From Actinomycetota bacterium (GTDB taxonomy: Bacteria; Actinomycetota; Thermoleophilia; Gaiellales; Gaiellaceae), in NCBI GenBank assembly GCA_005884575.1, contig VAWW01000056.1, positions 1 through 46,108 of the forward strand: 46,108 nucleotides of DNA, in the 5' to 3' direction. A program made the position numbers and the translations under genes. Of the stretch, positions 33,705-42,046 are shown piece by piece. Each line of letters opens with the position of its first letter. The first letter of the stretch is position 1. The notes beneath the pieces are model-generated. The model had not been told where the DNA came from and searched no databases. It saw only the letters and a program-made list of their open reading frames with translations.

Positions 33705-34597
33705 TGGCCGAGGTCGCCGCGCAGCAGCCGATCGTCGTCCCGGATCCCAGTGACACCGTCGCCGCGCGGATCATCCGCATCGCCGGGAAGCTCCCGGTCA
33801 ACCTCTTCCTCGCCGCGATCGGCCTCGTCTGGCTCGTGCCGACGATCGGCCTGTTCCTCAGCTCGCTGCTCGCACCCAACGATTTCAACTCCAAGGGCTG
33901 GTGGCAGATCATCTCGAAGCCGAGCGTCGCGACCTGGGCGAACTACTCGAACCTCTGGAACTCGACGGACATCCCGCACTCGCTCGTGACGACGGCGGAG
34001 ATCGCGATTGGTGGAACTGTCTTCCCGATCCTCGTCGCGGCGCTCGCCGGCTACGCGTTCGCCTGGCTCGAGTTCCCCGGTCGCGACTGGCTGTTCGTGG
34101 TCGTGATCGGCCTGCTCGTCGTGCCGCTGCAGATGGCGCTGATCCCGATGTTCTCGCTCTACAACAAGCTCGGGATCTTCGACACGGTGATCAGCCTCGT
34201 CCTGTTCCACACGGCGTTCGGGCTGCCGTTCGCGATCTTCCTCTTGCGCAACTTCTTTATCGGGATACCGAAGGACATTCTCGAATCGGCGCGCATCGAC
34301 GGCGCGTCCGAGGTGCGGATCTTCTCGCGCCTGATCCTGCCTCTCGGGTTGCCCGCGATCGCGTCGCTCGCGATCTTCCAGTTCCTCTGGACGTGGAACG
34401 ACCTGCTCGTCGCGCTGACGTTCGCCCGGAACACGCAGCCCGTGACCGTCGCGATCTACACCAACCTGCGGCAGTTCGGGTCGAACATCGACATCATCGC
34501 GCCCGCGTCGTTCCTCTCGCTCGTGATCCCGCTCGCCGTGTTCTTCGCGTTCCAGCGCTACTTCGTGCAGGGGCTGCTCGCCGGCTCCGTGAAGTAG
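33704..34597 (+). CDS. Carbohydrate ABC permease 2 (MalG-like)
   Basis: The product is 297 residues from GTG 33704, with GGAGGG upstream inside the previous gene; longer versions of the frame are shadows. Six hydrophobic segments are seen, with the EAA motif in DILESARIDGASEVRIFSRLILP. It pairs with permease 1 to form the pore. It ends directly before the ATG of the oxidoreductase gene. Confidence 0.93.
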   Translation: MAEVAAQQPIVVPDPSDTVAARIIRIAGKLPVNLFLAAIGLVWLVPTIGLFLSSLLAPNDFNSKGWWQIISKPSVATWANYSNLWNSTDIPHSLVTTAEIAIGGTVFPILVAALAGYAFAWLEFPGRDWLFVVVIGLLVVPLQMALIPMFSLYNKLGIFDTVISLVLFHTAFGLPFAIFLLRNFFIGIPKDILESARIDGASEVRIFSRLILPLGLPAIASLAIFQFLWTWNDLLVALTFARNTQPVTVAIYTNLRQFGSNIDIIAPASFLSLVIPLAVFFAFQRYFVQGLLAGSVK

Positions 34598-35695
34598 ATG
34601 TCGGTCGCCATAGTCGGTAGCGGCCTTGCCGGCTTCACGGCCTACGCGACGCTGCGCCACGGCGGACTCGAGCCGGGCGAGATCGTCGTCTTCGGCATGG
34701 CCGACGATCCGGCGGCGGCCTGGCGGCTCCGTGCGGCGGCGATCCGGCAGCGGGAGATGCGCTCGGAGAGCGACGGCCACTGCCTGCCGACCTCGTTCCC
34801 GGGGTTGGCCGTGCGCGCTGCGGTGCGGCGGCGGTCGGCGCGGCCACTCGTCGAGTCCGTGCTCGACCGCTACCACCCGTCCGTCGACGAGTTCCTCTCG
34901 CATGTCGACGAGCTGCGGGAGCGCAGCGGCTGGGACGCGTCGCTCCGGCGCGCGCGGATCGAGCGCGTGCATGCGGTCCGGGGCGGCTTCGAGCTCGACG
35001 GACACGGCACCTTTCGCCACGTGCTGCTCGCGCCCGGCCACCCGGGCCTGAACGTCCCGGAGGAGCTGCGCGACGACCCGCGCGTCGTCCACTCCTACGC
35101 GCCGCACGAGTACGCGTCGACGGTGACCGTCGTCGGCGCGGGCCTCGCCGCCGCGACGGAGTGGCTGAACGCGCTCGACGCCGGCGCCGAGGTCGTTTCC
35201 GTCCGCCGCCGCGAGCCGGTGCGGCGGCCGCTGAACGTACCGCGGCAGTACTTCTCCCGCCGCGGGCTCGCCGGCTACCACGCGCTCGGGCCGGAGCAGC
35301 GCTCGGCGCTCCTGCGCTCGCTGCTCGAGCCGAGCTACCCGCCCGGGCGCCGCTTCGACGAGCCGCTCGCGCGCGGCGCGTGCGAGGGCCGCTTCCGCGT
35401 CGAGCCGTCCGTGAACGGGACCGAGCAGGTGATCTGCGCGACCGGCTTCCGCCGCGGCGTCGAGCACGACCCGTTGCTGCGCGCGCTGGTGGAGGAGCAC
35501 GGGCTCGAGACCGCCGGGCACCGGCTCGTGCTCGCGTCCGACTCCACCGTGCCCGGCCTGACCGACGCGACGCGCACGCTAGCCGTCGCCGGCGCGCCGG
35601 CGCAGTGGGCGTTCCCCGGCGCCGACACGCTCGTCGGCGCGAAGTACGCGGCGCGGGGCTTCCTCCGGAGAGTTCAGGCGTGTCCTACACCCTGA
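34598..35695 (+). CDS. FAD/NAD(P)-binding oxidoreductase-like protein
   Basis: The product is 365 residues. The start codon follows the permease 2 stop with no gap, so it belongs to the transporter operon. The N-terminal Rossmann motif is VAIVGSGLAGFTAYATLR, and a second dinucleotide motif VTVVGAGLAAATEWLNAL lies near residue 170, with the closing VICATGFRRGVEHDP and LAVAGAPAQW. This layout matches flavin-dependent monooxygenases/oxidoreductases. FAD use is inferred. The substrate may be the imported compound. The 3' end overlaps the next gene by 16 nt. Confidence 0.78.
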   Translation: MSVAIVGSGLAGFTAYATLRHGGLEPGEIVVFGMADDPAAAWRLRAAAIRQREMRSESDGHCLPTSFPGLAVRAAVRRRSARPLVESVLDRYHPSVDEFLSHVDELRERSGWDASLRRARIERVHAVRGGFELDGHGTFRHVLLAPGHPGLNVPEELRDDPRVVHSYAPHEYASTVTVVGAGLAAATEWLNALDAGAEVVSVRRREPVRRPLNVPRQYFSRRGLAGYHALGPEQRSALLRSLLEPSYPPGRRFDEPLARGACEGRFRVEPSVNGTEQVICATGFRRGVEHDPLLRALVEEHGLETAGHRLVLASDSTVPGLTDATRTLAVAGAPAQWAFPGADTLVGAKYAARGFLRRVQACPTP

Positions 35696-36864
35696 GGGGA
35701 CGCGTCGACTCGCGGCTCGCGGCGCTGCTTCCGGTGCTGCTCGCCGCGGTGATCCTCGCCGCCGGGCTGCACCGATGGTGGCCAATCGTCCTGACCGCGC
35801 TGATGGCCGGCGTCGGCCTCGCGCTCGACGTCGAGGTCTACGACCGGCTGCTCGACTACCAGCCCGGCTGGCTCGCCGTCCCGCTCGGCCTGCTCGAGCT
35901 CGCGCTGCTGATGGGGATCGTCCGGCTCGCCGGGATCGACGCGCCGTTCTGGCCCGCCGTCGCGCTCTTCGGCGGCGCGTGGCTCTTCGCACAAGTGCTC
36001 GGGCACGCGGGCTATCCGCTTCTGCGCCTCAGCTACGGCGACGAGGGCGGCGAGCTCGGCCGCGCGGGCGTCGCGGCCGCGGCGGTCGCCGGGGCCGTTC
36101 TCGTCAGCTCGGGCGGCTTCGCGTATGCGCAGCGGCCGCCGGTCGTCCACCTGAAGGCCGGAGTGCATCGGGGCCCGCTCGTGATCGCGCGCCGCGAGAT
36201 CCTCCAGGGCGAGCCCGGCGCGATCGTGCGCGGCGGAATCGTCGTGCGGCACGACGACGTGACGATCCGCGATGTCGCCGTCATCGGCGGCGAGAACGGC
36301 ATCGAGATCGACGATGTCCACAACGTGAAGCTCGAGCGCGTCTCCGTCTCGGGGGCGAAGCTCGACGGAATCCACGTCCGGCGGGCGGCGGTCCAGATCA
36401 GCGACTGCTCGATCGACTCGCTCGGCAACCCCTACGGGCAGGGCATCGACATCTCGTACACCTTCGACAAGGAGGACTCGACCGTCATGGGCTGCACCGT
36501 CGTCGGCGGTCTCGAGGGCATCGTCGTCCACTTCTCGAACGCGATGCTGATGCACAACACGGTCAGCCGGACGACGCTCCACGGGATCGCGATGACCGAG
36601 ATGTCGATGGGGATGGTCGAGCGGAACCAGGTGCGCGACGCCCGCGGCGTGGGGATCTTCTGCAACGACCACTCGATGTGCATGGTCGAGCGCAACGTCG
36701 TCGTCGACACGAAGCGGGACGATGCCGGCGGCGACCTGTGGCGAGCCGGCTTCGGCGTCCTGGCGAGCTACAGCTCCGAGGCGGAGCTGAAGGACAACGC
36801 CCTCTCCGCCAACCCCCGGCCAGCGGCCGCAGTCCTCGACTCGAAGCTGAAGCTCCACCGCTAG
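35680..36864 (+). CDS. Membrane-anchored right-handed beta-helix protein
   Basis: The product is 394 residues from GTG 35680 (the longer frame upstream is a shadow of the oxidoreductase). The first ~150 residues hold about four hydrophobic segments; the rest is a NosD/pectate-lyase-like parallel beta-helix with repeated coils (GIVVRHDDVTIRDVAVIGG, NGIEIDDVHNVKLERVSVSG, GIHVRRAAVQISDCSI, GIVVHFSNAMLMHNTVS, GIAMTEMSMGMVERNQV). Met-rich turns (MSMGMVE, HSMCMVE) stand out and could bind metal such as copper. It is likely on the outer face of the membrane, binding or processing polysaccharide or assembling a metal site. It is last in the carbohydrate operon. Confidence 0.78.
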   Translation: MSYTLRGRVDSRLAALLPVLLAAVILAAGLHRWWPIVLTALMAGVGLALDVEVYDRLLDYQPGWLAVPLGLLELALLMGIVRLAGIDAPFWPAVALFGGAWLFAQVLGHAGYPLLRLSYGDEGGELGRAGVAAAAVAGAVLVSSGGFAYAQRPPVVHLKAGVHRGPLVIARREILQGEPGAIVRGGIVVRHDDVTIRDVAVIGGENGIEIDDVHNVKLERVSVSGAKLDGIHVRRAAVQISDCSIDSLGNPYGQGIDISYTFDKEDSTVMGCTVVGGLEGIVVHFSNAMLMHNTVSRTTLHGIAMTEMSMGMVERNQVRDARGVGIFCNDHSMCMVERNVVVDTKRDDAGGDLWRAGFGVLASYSSEAELKDNALSANPRPAAAVLDSKLKLHR

Positions 36865-36987
36865 CCCGTCCCCCAACAGCCACGGCTCCGTTGGACATCG
36901 CGCGTTCCCGAAAGGGGGATCTTTCGCCGCTGCACCAACTCTGCTGCCGATGGCGCGTCACACGGATCAGCGACGAGAGGTTCTGGA
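36865..36987 (+). other. Intergenic region with a weak hairpin
   Basis: CGAAAG (36909-36914) and CTTTCG (36921-36926) form a 6-bp stem around GGGGAT. No T-run follows, and no known riboswitch core is recognised. The region probably holds the promoter for the small secreted protein at 36988. Confidence 0.3.
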
Positions 36988-37338
36988 ATGCGGCTCCGAG
37001 CCACTGCGGCCGTCGCCCTGGTCGCGATCTCGATCGTGGCGGCGGCGCTCGCTGACAAAACGACGGTCAAGTTGAAGAAGCCTGCGCCCGTGCTGGTGCA
37101 GAGCCACACGTGGACGACGCTGATGCAGCTCTCGCGGCGCGGCCGCCGGCTCGACGGCTTCCGGCCGGTGCTCGAGATCGAGGATCAGTACGGCCACCGC
37201 AGCTACTTCGGGGACGAAACCTCCCCGGGGGTCTACCGCGTCCGGGTCATCTTCCCGCGCAAGGGGCCCTGGAAGTACACGATCCGCGTCGGCACCGAGA
37301 CGGTCAAGACCGGCTCGATGTGGGTGCTGCCTAGCTAA
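36988..37338 (+). CDS. Small secreted protein, unknown function
   Basis: The product is 116 residues with a signal peptide (AAVALVAISIVAAALA) and a basic, beta-rich mature part: VLVQSHTWTTLMQLSRRGRRLDGF, PVLEIEDQYGHRSYFGDE, GVYRVRVIFPRKGPWKYTIRVG. This looks like a small Ig-like or YtkA-type sandwich, though I cannot assign a family. A GAGAGG lies about 10 nt upstream of the ATG. It is separated from the marR gene by 43 nt. Confidence 0.65.
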   Translation: MRLRATAAVALVAISIVAAALADKTTVKLKKPAPVLVQSHTWTTLMQLSRRGRRLDGFRPVLEIEDQYGHRSYFGDETSPGVYRVRVIFPRKGPWKYTIRVGTETVKTGSMWVLPS

Positions 37339-37360
37339 AGTCGCCGCCGCTCGGTGCCGA

Positions 37361-37381
37361 ATCGTTAACCTGGTTAACGAT
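37361..37381. promoter_or_regulatory. MarR-type operator, perfect palindrome at the start codon
   Basis: ATCGTTAACC at 37361-37370 and GGTTAACGAT at 37372-37381 are perfect 10-bp arms around a single T. The site ends at the base before the marR ATG. GTTAAC half-sites are typical of MarR operators, so autoregulation is very likely. With no Shine-Dalgarno in this position, the mRNA may be leaderless. Confidence 0.8.
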
Positions 37382-37840
37382 ATGACGCCGCCGGACACCA
37401 GCAAGAGCACCGACACCGTCGCACTCGCCGACCGGCTGCGTCCGGTTCTCCTCCGCGTGGGCCGGGAGCTGCGGCGCGAGGCGCGGGCCGTCGGGATCTC
37501 GCCGGGCCAGGTCACGCTCCTCGTCGCGATCAAGTACGCACCCGGGATCGGCGTCAACGAGCTCGCCGAGCGCGAGCGGATGACCCCCGCCGGCATGTCC
37601 CGCCACGTCGACAAGCTCGTCAAGGCGGGCTGGGTGACGAAGACGCCGAACGAGAGCGACCGGCGCCGGACCGGCCTGACCCTGACCGAGGAGGGCAAGC
37701 GGATCCTGCGAAACGTCCGCTCCCGCCGGACGGTCTGGCTCTCGCGCCGGCTCGGCCGCCTCAGCGCGAAGGAGCTCGCAGCGATCGAGGCCGCCATCGA
37801 GCCGCTCACCCTCCTGCTGGACGAGGACGAACGACCGTGA
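37382..37840 (+). CDS. MarR-family transcriptional regulator
   Basis: The product is 152 residues. The winged-helix core is clear: ISPGQVTLLVAIKYAPGIGVNELAERERMTPAGMSRHVDKLVKAGWV, with the wing ESDRRRTGLTLTEEG. It lies directly behind its palindromic operator and 142 nt before an MFS exporter gene on the same strand. This is the common arrangement of a ligand-released repressor of drug efflux. The ligand is unknown. Confidence 0.92.
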   Translation: MTPPDTSKSTDTVALADRLRPVLLRVGRELRREARAVGISPGQVTLLVAIKYAPGIGVNELAERERMTPAGMSRHVDKLVKAGWVTKTPNESDRRRTGLTLTEEGKRILRNVRSRRTVWLSRRLGRLSAKELAAIEAAIEPLTLLLDEDERP

Positions 37841-37865
37841 CCGTCGCTCGCCTTGGGCTCGCTCC

Positions 37866-37892
37866 CGTGGGGGAACCCATGTTTCCCCCACG
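37866..37892 (+). promoter_or_regulatory. First hairpin in the marR-MFS intergenic leader
   Basis: CGTGGGGGAA (37866-37875) and TTCCCCCACG (37883-37892) form a perfect 10-bp stem with a 7-nt loop. Together with the next hairpin it occupies most of the 142-nt gap. No T-run follows. Confidence 0.7.
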
Positions 37893-37914
37893 AGCCCCCT
37901 TCTTCCTGGTGTTC

Positions 37915-37944
37915 GCCCGGGGGAACCTCCCGGTTCCCCCGGGC
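37915..37944 (+). promoter_or_regulatory. Second hairpin in the marR-MFS intergenic leader
   Basis: GCCCGGGGGAAC (37915-37926) and GTTCCCCCGGGC (37933-37944) form a perfect 12-bp stem with a 6-nt loop. It shares the GGGGGAAC core with the first hairpin. A weaker stem GGGCG/CGCCC lies directly at the MFS start codon (37983). It could act as attenuator, mRNA-stability element or ribosome-site mask. Confidence 0.7.
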
Positions 37945-37982
37945 AGCCCGCCCCCTCCCCCGCTCATGGGCGGGATCGCCCT

Positions 37983-39227
37983 ATGAGCCGAGCGTTCCGG
38001 CGCACGTTCTCCAGCCTCCGCCACCACCGCAACTACCGCTACTTCTTCGCCGGTCAGGTCGTCTCGCAGACCGGGACGTGGATGCAGCGCCTCGCGCAGG
38101 GCTGGTTCGTGATCCAGCTCACGCACTCGCCGATCGCCGTCGGCATCCTCGCCGTCGCGCAGTTCCTCCCGTTCACGGTCTTCGGCCTCTTCGCAGGCGT
38201 CGTCGTCGACCGGCTCGACGCGCGGCGGACGGTGATCTGGACGCAGGCCGCGCAGATGGCGCTCGCGAGCCTGATCGCCGCGCTCGCGCTCGCCGGGATC
38301 GCCCAGCCGTGGCACGTCTACGTGATCGCGGCGCTGAACGGAACGCTGCTCGTCCTCGATGCGCCCGCGCGCCAGGCCCTGACCTACCGGATGGTCGGCC
38401 CGGCCGAGCTGCAGAACGCGATCTCCCTCAACTCGAGCCTCTTCAACGCGGCGCGGATCTTCGGGCCCGCGGTCGCCGGCGTCGTGATCGCCGCGGTGGG
38501 CGTCGGCTGGTGCTTCGCCCTGAACGCGGCGAGCTTCGTGGCGGTCCTCGCCGGGCTGCTCGCGATGCGCACCTCGGAGTTCCATCCGCTCGAGCGCCGC
38601 GAGCGGCCGACGATCCTGGGCGGGACGCGCGAGGGGCTCGCGTACGTCCGCCGCCGCCCGGCCGCGCTGATCGTGCTCGCGGGCGTCGTCGTCCTCAGCA
38701 TGTTCTGCTTCAACTTCAACGTCCTGCTGCCGGTGCTCGCGAAGCAGACGCTCCACTCGGGCCCGCAGACCCTCGGGCTCCTCTCGGCGCTCTTCGGCGC
38801 GGGCGCGCTTGTCGGGGCGCTCGCCGCCGCAGCCCAGCGCCGACCGAGCCTGAAGCTGATGCTGATCGGGAGCTTTCTCTTCACCGGCTCCGAGCTGCTG
38901 CTCGCACCCTCGCGCTCGACCGCCGCCGTCGGCGCCCTCCTCTTTGCGACCGGCGTCGGCTTCACGCTCTGGACGTCGAACTCGAACTCCTCCCTGCAGC
39001 TCGAGGCGCCCGACCATCTGCGCGGCCGTGTCGTCGGCCTCTACTACTACGCATTCAACGGGGCCGGGCCCGTCGGCGGCATGCTCGCGGGCTGGCTGAT
39101 GGCCCGTGGAGGGACCCAGCTGGCCTTCGTCGTGGCCGGTATCGCGGGTCTCACGGCGACGGTCTGGTCCGCCCGCCGGCTCCGGGCTCCGGCACCGGCG
39201 GAACCGGGCCTCCAGCCGCTTTCTTGA
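37983..39227 (+). CDS. MFS transporter (MFS_3 / EntS-like exporter)
   Basis: The product is 414 residues with about 12 hydrophobic segments. The N-terminus RHHRNYRYFFAGQVVSQTGTWMQRLAQGWFVIQLT is typical of the MFS_3 group that includes the enterobactin exporter EntS. The helix 2-3 loop is GVVVDRLDARRTV, and VGPAELQNAISLNSSLFNAARIFGPAVAG is the family's central motif. It probably exports a small toxic or siderophore-like molecule under MarR control. Confidence 0.9.
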   Translation: MSRAFRRTFSSLRHHRNYRYFFAGQVVSQTGTWMQRLAQGWFVIQLTHSPIAVGILAVAQFLPFTVFGLFAGVVVDRLDARRTVIWTQAAQMALASLIAALALAGIAQPWHVYVIAALNGTLLVLDAPARQALTYRMVGPAELQNAISLNSSLFNAARIFGPAVAGVVIAAVGVGWCFALNAASFVAVLAGLLAMRTSEFHPLERRERPTILGGTREGLAYVRRRPAALIVLAGVVVLSMFCFNFNVLLPVLAKQTLHSGPQTLGLLSALFGAGALVGALAAAAQRRPSLKLMLIGSFLFTGSELLLAPSRSTAAVGALLFATGVGFTLWTSNSNSSLQLEAPDHLRGRVVGLYYYAFNGAGPVGGMLAGWLMARGGTQLAFVVAGIAGLTATVWSARRLRAPAPAEPGLQPLS

Positions 39228-39278
39228 TTCCTATCGATACATACTCAAGCTTCACGTGCGAGCGCCGATGAATCCTTT

Positions 39279-40046
39279 GTGAGTCAACCGCCCGGCGCCC
39301 CCCGTCTCTCTCCGCTCGAGCCGCCGCTGAGCCCGGTGCCCGTCGGCGCCGAGCCGCCAATGAGCGCGCCCGTGCAACCGGTGCTCCGCGCGGCCGATCT
39401 GCCGCCGAAGGCGCCGCCCGCCCCGCAGGTGTCGCTCGAGGCGCAGCTGCTCCGCTTCCGGCTCGTGACGCCGGACCAGATGTCCGAGGCGATGAAGGTC
39501 CACGCCGAGACCGCCAAGCCGGTCGCGGAGACGGTCGTCGAGCGCGGCTGGATCTCGGAGGCCGATCTCGCCCAGGTGATGGCGTCGCTCGGCGAAGCTG
39601 CTCCCGCGCCGGCGCCGGCTCCGGGCCCCGCGCCCCCACCTGCGCCGGCCCCCGTGGCCGCTCCCGCTCTCATCGTCGAGCCCGCACCGCCGGCGCCGGT
39701 GCTCGAGGCGGCGCCGCCGCCTCCGCCCCCCGCGCCCGAGCCGGAGCCCAAGCCCGAGCTTCCGCCGGCTGCGGCAGCCGAGCCCGCGCCTCCCGCTCCC
39801 GCCCGTGCTCCCGCTCCCGAGCCCCCGAAGGTCGGGACTCCGGCGCCGCAGGGCCGCACCCGCGTGATCGTCAGGCTCCGGAGCGGCGAGGAGCTCGAGG
39901 CCGGCACGTTCGCTGACGCCGCCGCTGCCCGCGCCCGGGCGAAGGAGCTCGTCGACGCGGTTCAGACCGAGGACGTCTGGCTCTTCGTGGCCGGCCGCTC
40001 GCTCAACCCCGAGGAGATCGACACGATCTCCCTCGCGAAGTCCTAG
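39279..40046 (+). CDS. Orphan MshEN/GspE-N-like protein with Pro/Ala-rich linker
   Basis: The product is 255 residues from GTG. About residues 52-100 (LEAQLLRFRLVTPDQMSEAMKV, VAETVVERGWISEADLAQVMASLG) match the N-terminal domain of type II secretion/type IV pilus ATPases, which in MshE binds c-di-GMP. No ATPase follows. A ~95-residue Pro/Ala/Glu linker leads to a compact C-terminal domain (TRVIVRLRSGEELEAGTF...VWLFVAGRSLNPEEIDTISL) I do not recognise. It may be a c-di-GMP-linked adaptor, which is speculative. It overlaps the convergent PASTA gene by 4 nt (CTAG). Confidence 0.7.
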   Translation: MSQPPGAPRLSPLEPPLSPVPVGAEPPMSAPVQPVLRAADLPPKAPPAPQVSLEAQLLRFRLVTPDQMSEAMKVHAETAKPVAETVVERGWISEADLAQVMASLGEAAPAPAPAPGPAPPPAPAPVAAPALIVEPAPPAPVLEAAPPPPPPAPEPEPKPELPPAAAAEPAPPAPARAPAPEPPKVGTPAPQGRTRVIVRLRSGEELEAGTFADAAAARARAKELVDAVQTEDVWLFVAGRSLNPEEIDTISLAKS

Positions 40047-40930
40047 CGCCCGACGGTCAGCGTGACCTGCGAGAACGCCGGGGCCTGACCGCCGCCGGCC
40101 GGTTGCTGACGTAGGACGACGCCGACGGTGCCCTTCGCGTAGACAGTCCGCGTCGTCAGCTTCGCAGCCCAGAGCTTCGCCCGCGCGTCGGCGGCCGTCT
40201 GTCCGGTGACGTCCGGAACAGTCGACGCGGGCTGGTTGCCGCCGCCCGTCGAGACGTCGAGGTGGACGGACTTGCCGGCCGGGATCTTCGTCCCGGCGGC
40301 GGGACTCTGCGCGACGACGACGCCCGGCGTCTGACCGCCGCTCACCGGGAACGTGTCGGGCACGAGGCCGACGGCCTCGATCGCCGGGCCGGCTTCCGTC
40401 TGCACCTTCCCTTTGACGTCCGGCACGGCGACCGGCGGCGCGGTCGCCACGGTGGCAGTCGTCGACGTGTTCGTCTTCGGCGGAGGGAGCTTCGGCGCGA
40501 CGCCGTTCGAGACGTCGATCACGACGGTCTGCTTCTTTTTCAGCTGCGTGCCGCCGCCCGGCCGCTGCGCGAAGACCCGGCCCGCGGGCGCCTTTGCCGG
40601 CTTACGGAGGGCCGTGACGTTGAAGCCCGCGTTCTGGAGCTTCTTGATCGCCACGGGCTGGCTGAGTCCGACGACGTGCGGCACCGTTGCCCGGTCGCTC
40701 GATCCGCGAATCGCGAAGAGCCAGACGAGCAGCGCCGCGACAGCGACCAGCACGAGCGCGAGCCAGGGCCAGGGGTTCTCGACCGCGAGCCAGCCCGGCG
40801 GCGGACCCGGCGGGGGCTCGGGCGCCGCGTCGGGCGGCGGCACCGGGGGCGGCGGCGTGCCCTCGGCGACCGGCCACTCCTCCGTGCGGACGGCGGTCGG
40901 CTCCTCAGCTGCAACTCTGCGTCTGCGCAC
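40043..40930 (-). CDS. Membrane protein with three PASTA repeats
   Basis: The product is 295 residues from GTG 40930; a TTG at 40963 would add 11 residues. A cytoplasmic Pro-rich N-terminus precedes one membrane segment (PWPWLALVLVAVAALLVWLFAI). Three external PASTA domains follow, each starting VPHVVGLS, VPDVKGKV or VPDVTGQT and ending in VVIDVSNG, VHLDVSTGG or VTLTVGR. Ser/Thr kinases and penicillin-binding proteins use PASTA domains to sense peptidoglycan. No kinase or transpeptidase domain is attached, so this is a stand-alone wall sensor or adaptor. It diverges from the beta-helix gene at 40984. Confidence 0.88.
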   Translation of the reverse strand: MRRRRVAAEEPTAVRTEEWPVAEGTPPPPVPPPDAAPEPPPGPPPGWLAVENPWPWLALVLVAVAALLVWLFAIRGSSDRATVPHVVGLSQPVAIKKLQNAGFNVTALRKPAKAPAGRVFAQRPGGGTQLKKKQTVVIDVSNGVAPKLPPPKTNTSTTATVATAPPVAVPDVKGKVQTEAGPAIEAVGLVPDTFPVSGGQTPGVVVAQSPAAGTKIPAGKSVHLDVSTGGGNQPASTVPDVTGQTAADARAKLWAAKLTTRTVYAKGTVGVVLRQQPAGGGQAPAFSQVTLTVGR

Positions 40931-40983
40931 CTCGTGGTCGTCCCCCGGGCAGGCTTTTCCCAACCGTCGCGGAAGGTGGCCCG

Positions 40984-42036
40984 ATGGTGGCCCTAGCGGT
41001 CGCAGCCGTTCTCGCAGTCGCCGCGCCGGGCTGCCGCACGATCGCGGTCGCCGCCTCGATCCAGGCCGCCGTCGACGAGGCGCAGCCGTGCGACTGGGTG
41101 CTCGTCCCGCCCGGGCTCTACGAGGAGAGCGTCGTCGTCTCGACGCCGACCGTCCACCTGCGCGGGACGAACCGGAACACGGTCGTCGTCGAGGGCGGCG
41201 TCGACGTCGAGGCCGACGGCGTGTCCGTCGAGAACCTGACCGTCCGCGGCGGCCCGGTCCGCTGGGGCGCAGTCCGCGCCTGGAAGGGCAGCTACCTCAC
41301 GGTCTACGCGACCGATCCCGCCGCGCCGCGCGGGCTCTCGGCCGAGGCCGGAGCAGAGGGCGCGTGGGATCACGTCTACGCGGGCGGCTTCGCCGAGGCG
41401 GGCATCGTCTGCGACGCCTGCCGCGCGACGCTCGCCCACGCGCTCGTGGAGCGGAACGCCGTCGGCGTCTCCGCCACCGGCCGGCTCGCCGTTCGCGACT
41501 CGCTCGTCCGTCTGAACGGCTTCGGCGTCCGCTTCACGGTCACCGGCAGCGCGATCCGCACGAGCCGCGTCGAGCAGAACGACCGGATCGGGATCGAGCT
41601 CGACGCGACGACCGGGGCCGTCGCCGCGAACAACGTCGTGCTCGCGAACCGCACCTTCGGGATCGTCGGGCACGAGGGCACGGCCGATCCGTTCGCGCAG
41701 CTCGTCGGCAACCGGATCGTCCGCAACGTTGTTCGCGGTTCGCGCTATGACCTCGCGCTCGAGGGCGGCCTCCACGGGACGATGAGCTCGGCGGGCAACT
41801 GCGTCGCCGGCAACCTCGTCCGGACGAAGCTCCCCGCCAACCTGACCCCGTGGCGCTGCGGGAGCGGCTCGACACCGAACCCCGACCCGGCCGCGAGCGA
41901 CACGATCTTCACGCTCGTCCAGCGGCTGCTCGCGGCTGCGCACCCGATGAAGCTGCAGCCGGCTCCGCGGCCGCAGCCGACGCTGCCGAATCCCTGTAGC
42001 GGGGTGCCGGCCAGCGGGCTCTGCACGCGGCACTAG
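40984..42036 (+). CDS. Secreted right-handed beta-helix (NosD-like) protein
   Basis: The product is 350 residues from ATG 40984 with GGAAGG upstream; the frame before it is antisense to the PASTA gene. A short signal peptide (VALAVAAVLAVAAPG) is followed by SIQAAVDEAQPCDWVLVPPGLYEESVVV, the usual entry of pectate-lyase/NosD beta-helices, and then many coils (VHLRGTNRNTVVVEGGVDV, VSVENLTVRGG, RLAVRDSLVRLNGFGVRF). Four Cys in the middle and C-terminal parts could form disulphides. It may be an extracellular polysaccharide-binding or lyase-like protein; no catalytic triad is assigned. Confidence 0.8.
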   Translation: MVALAVAAVLAVAAPGCRTIAVAASIQAAVDEAQPCDWVLVPPGLYEESVVVSTPTVHLRGTNRNTVVVEGGVDVEADGVSVENLTVRGGPVRWGAVRAWKGSYLTVYATDPAAPRGLSAEAGAEGAWDHVYAGGFAEAGIVCDACRATLAHALVERNAVGVSATGRLAVRDSLVRLNGFGVRFTVTGSAIRTSRVEQNDRIGIELDATTGAVAANNVVLANRTFGIVGHEGTADPFAQLVGNRIVRNVVRGSRYDLALEGGLHGTMSSAGNCVAGNLVRTKLPANLTPWRCGSGSTPNPDPAASDTIFTLVQRLLAAAHPMKLQPAPRPQPTLPNPCSGVPASGLCTRH

Positions 42037-42046
42037 GGCTCGATAC

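Noticed and set aside
36865..36987. Riboswitch upstream of the small secreted protein
   Set aside because: Only a 6-bp stem is present, and no conserved core of a riboswitch class I know could be recognised.
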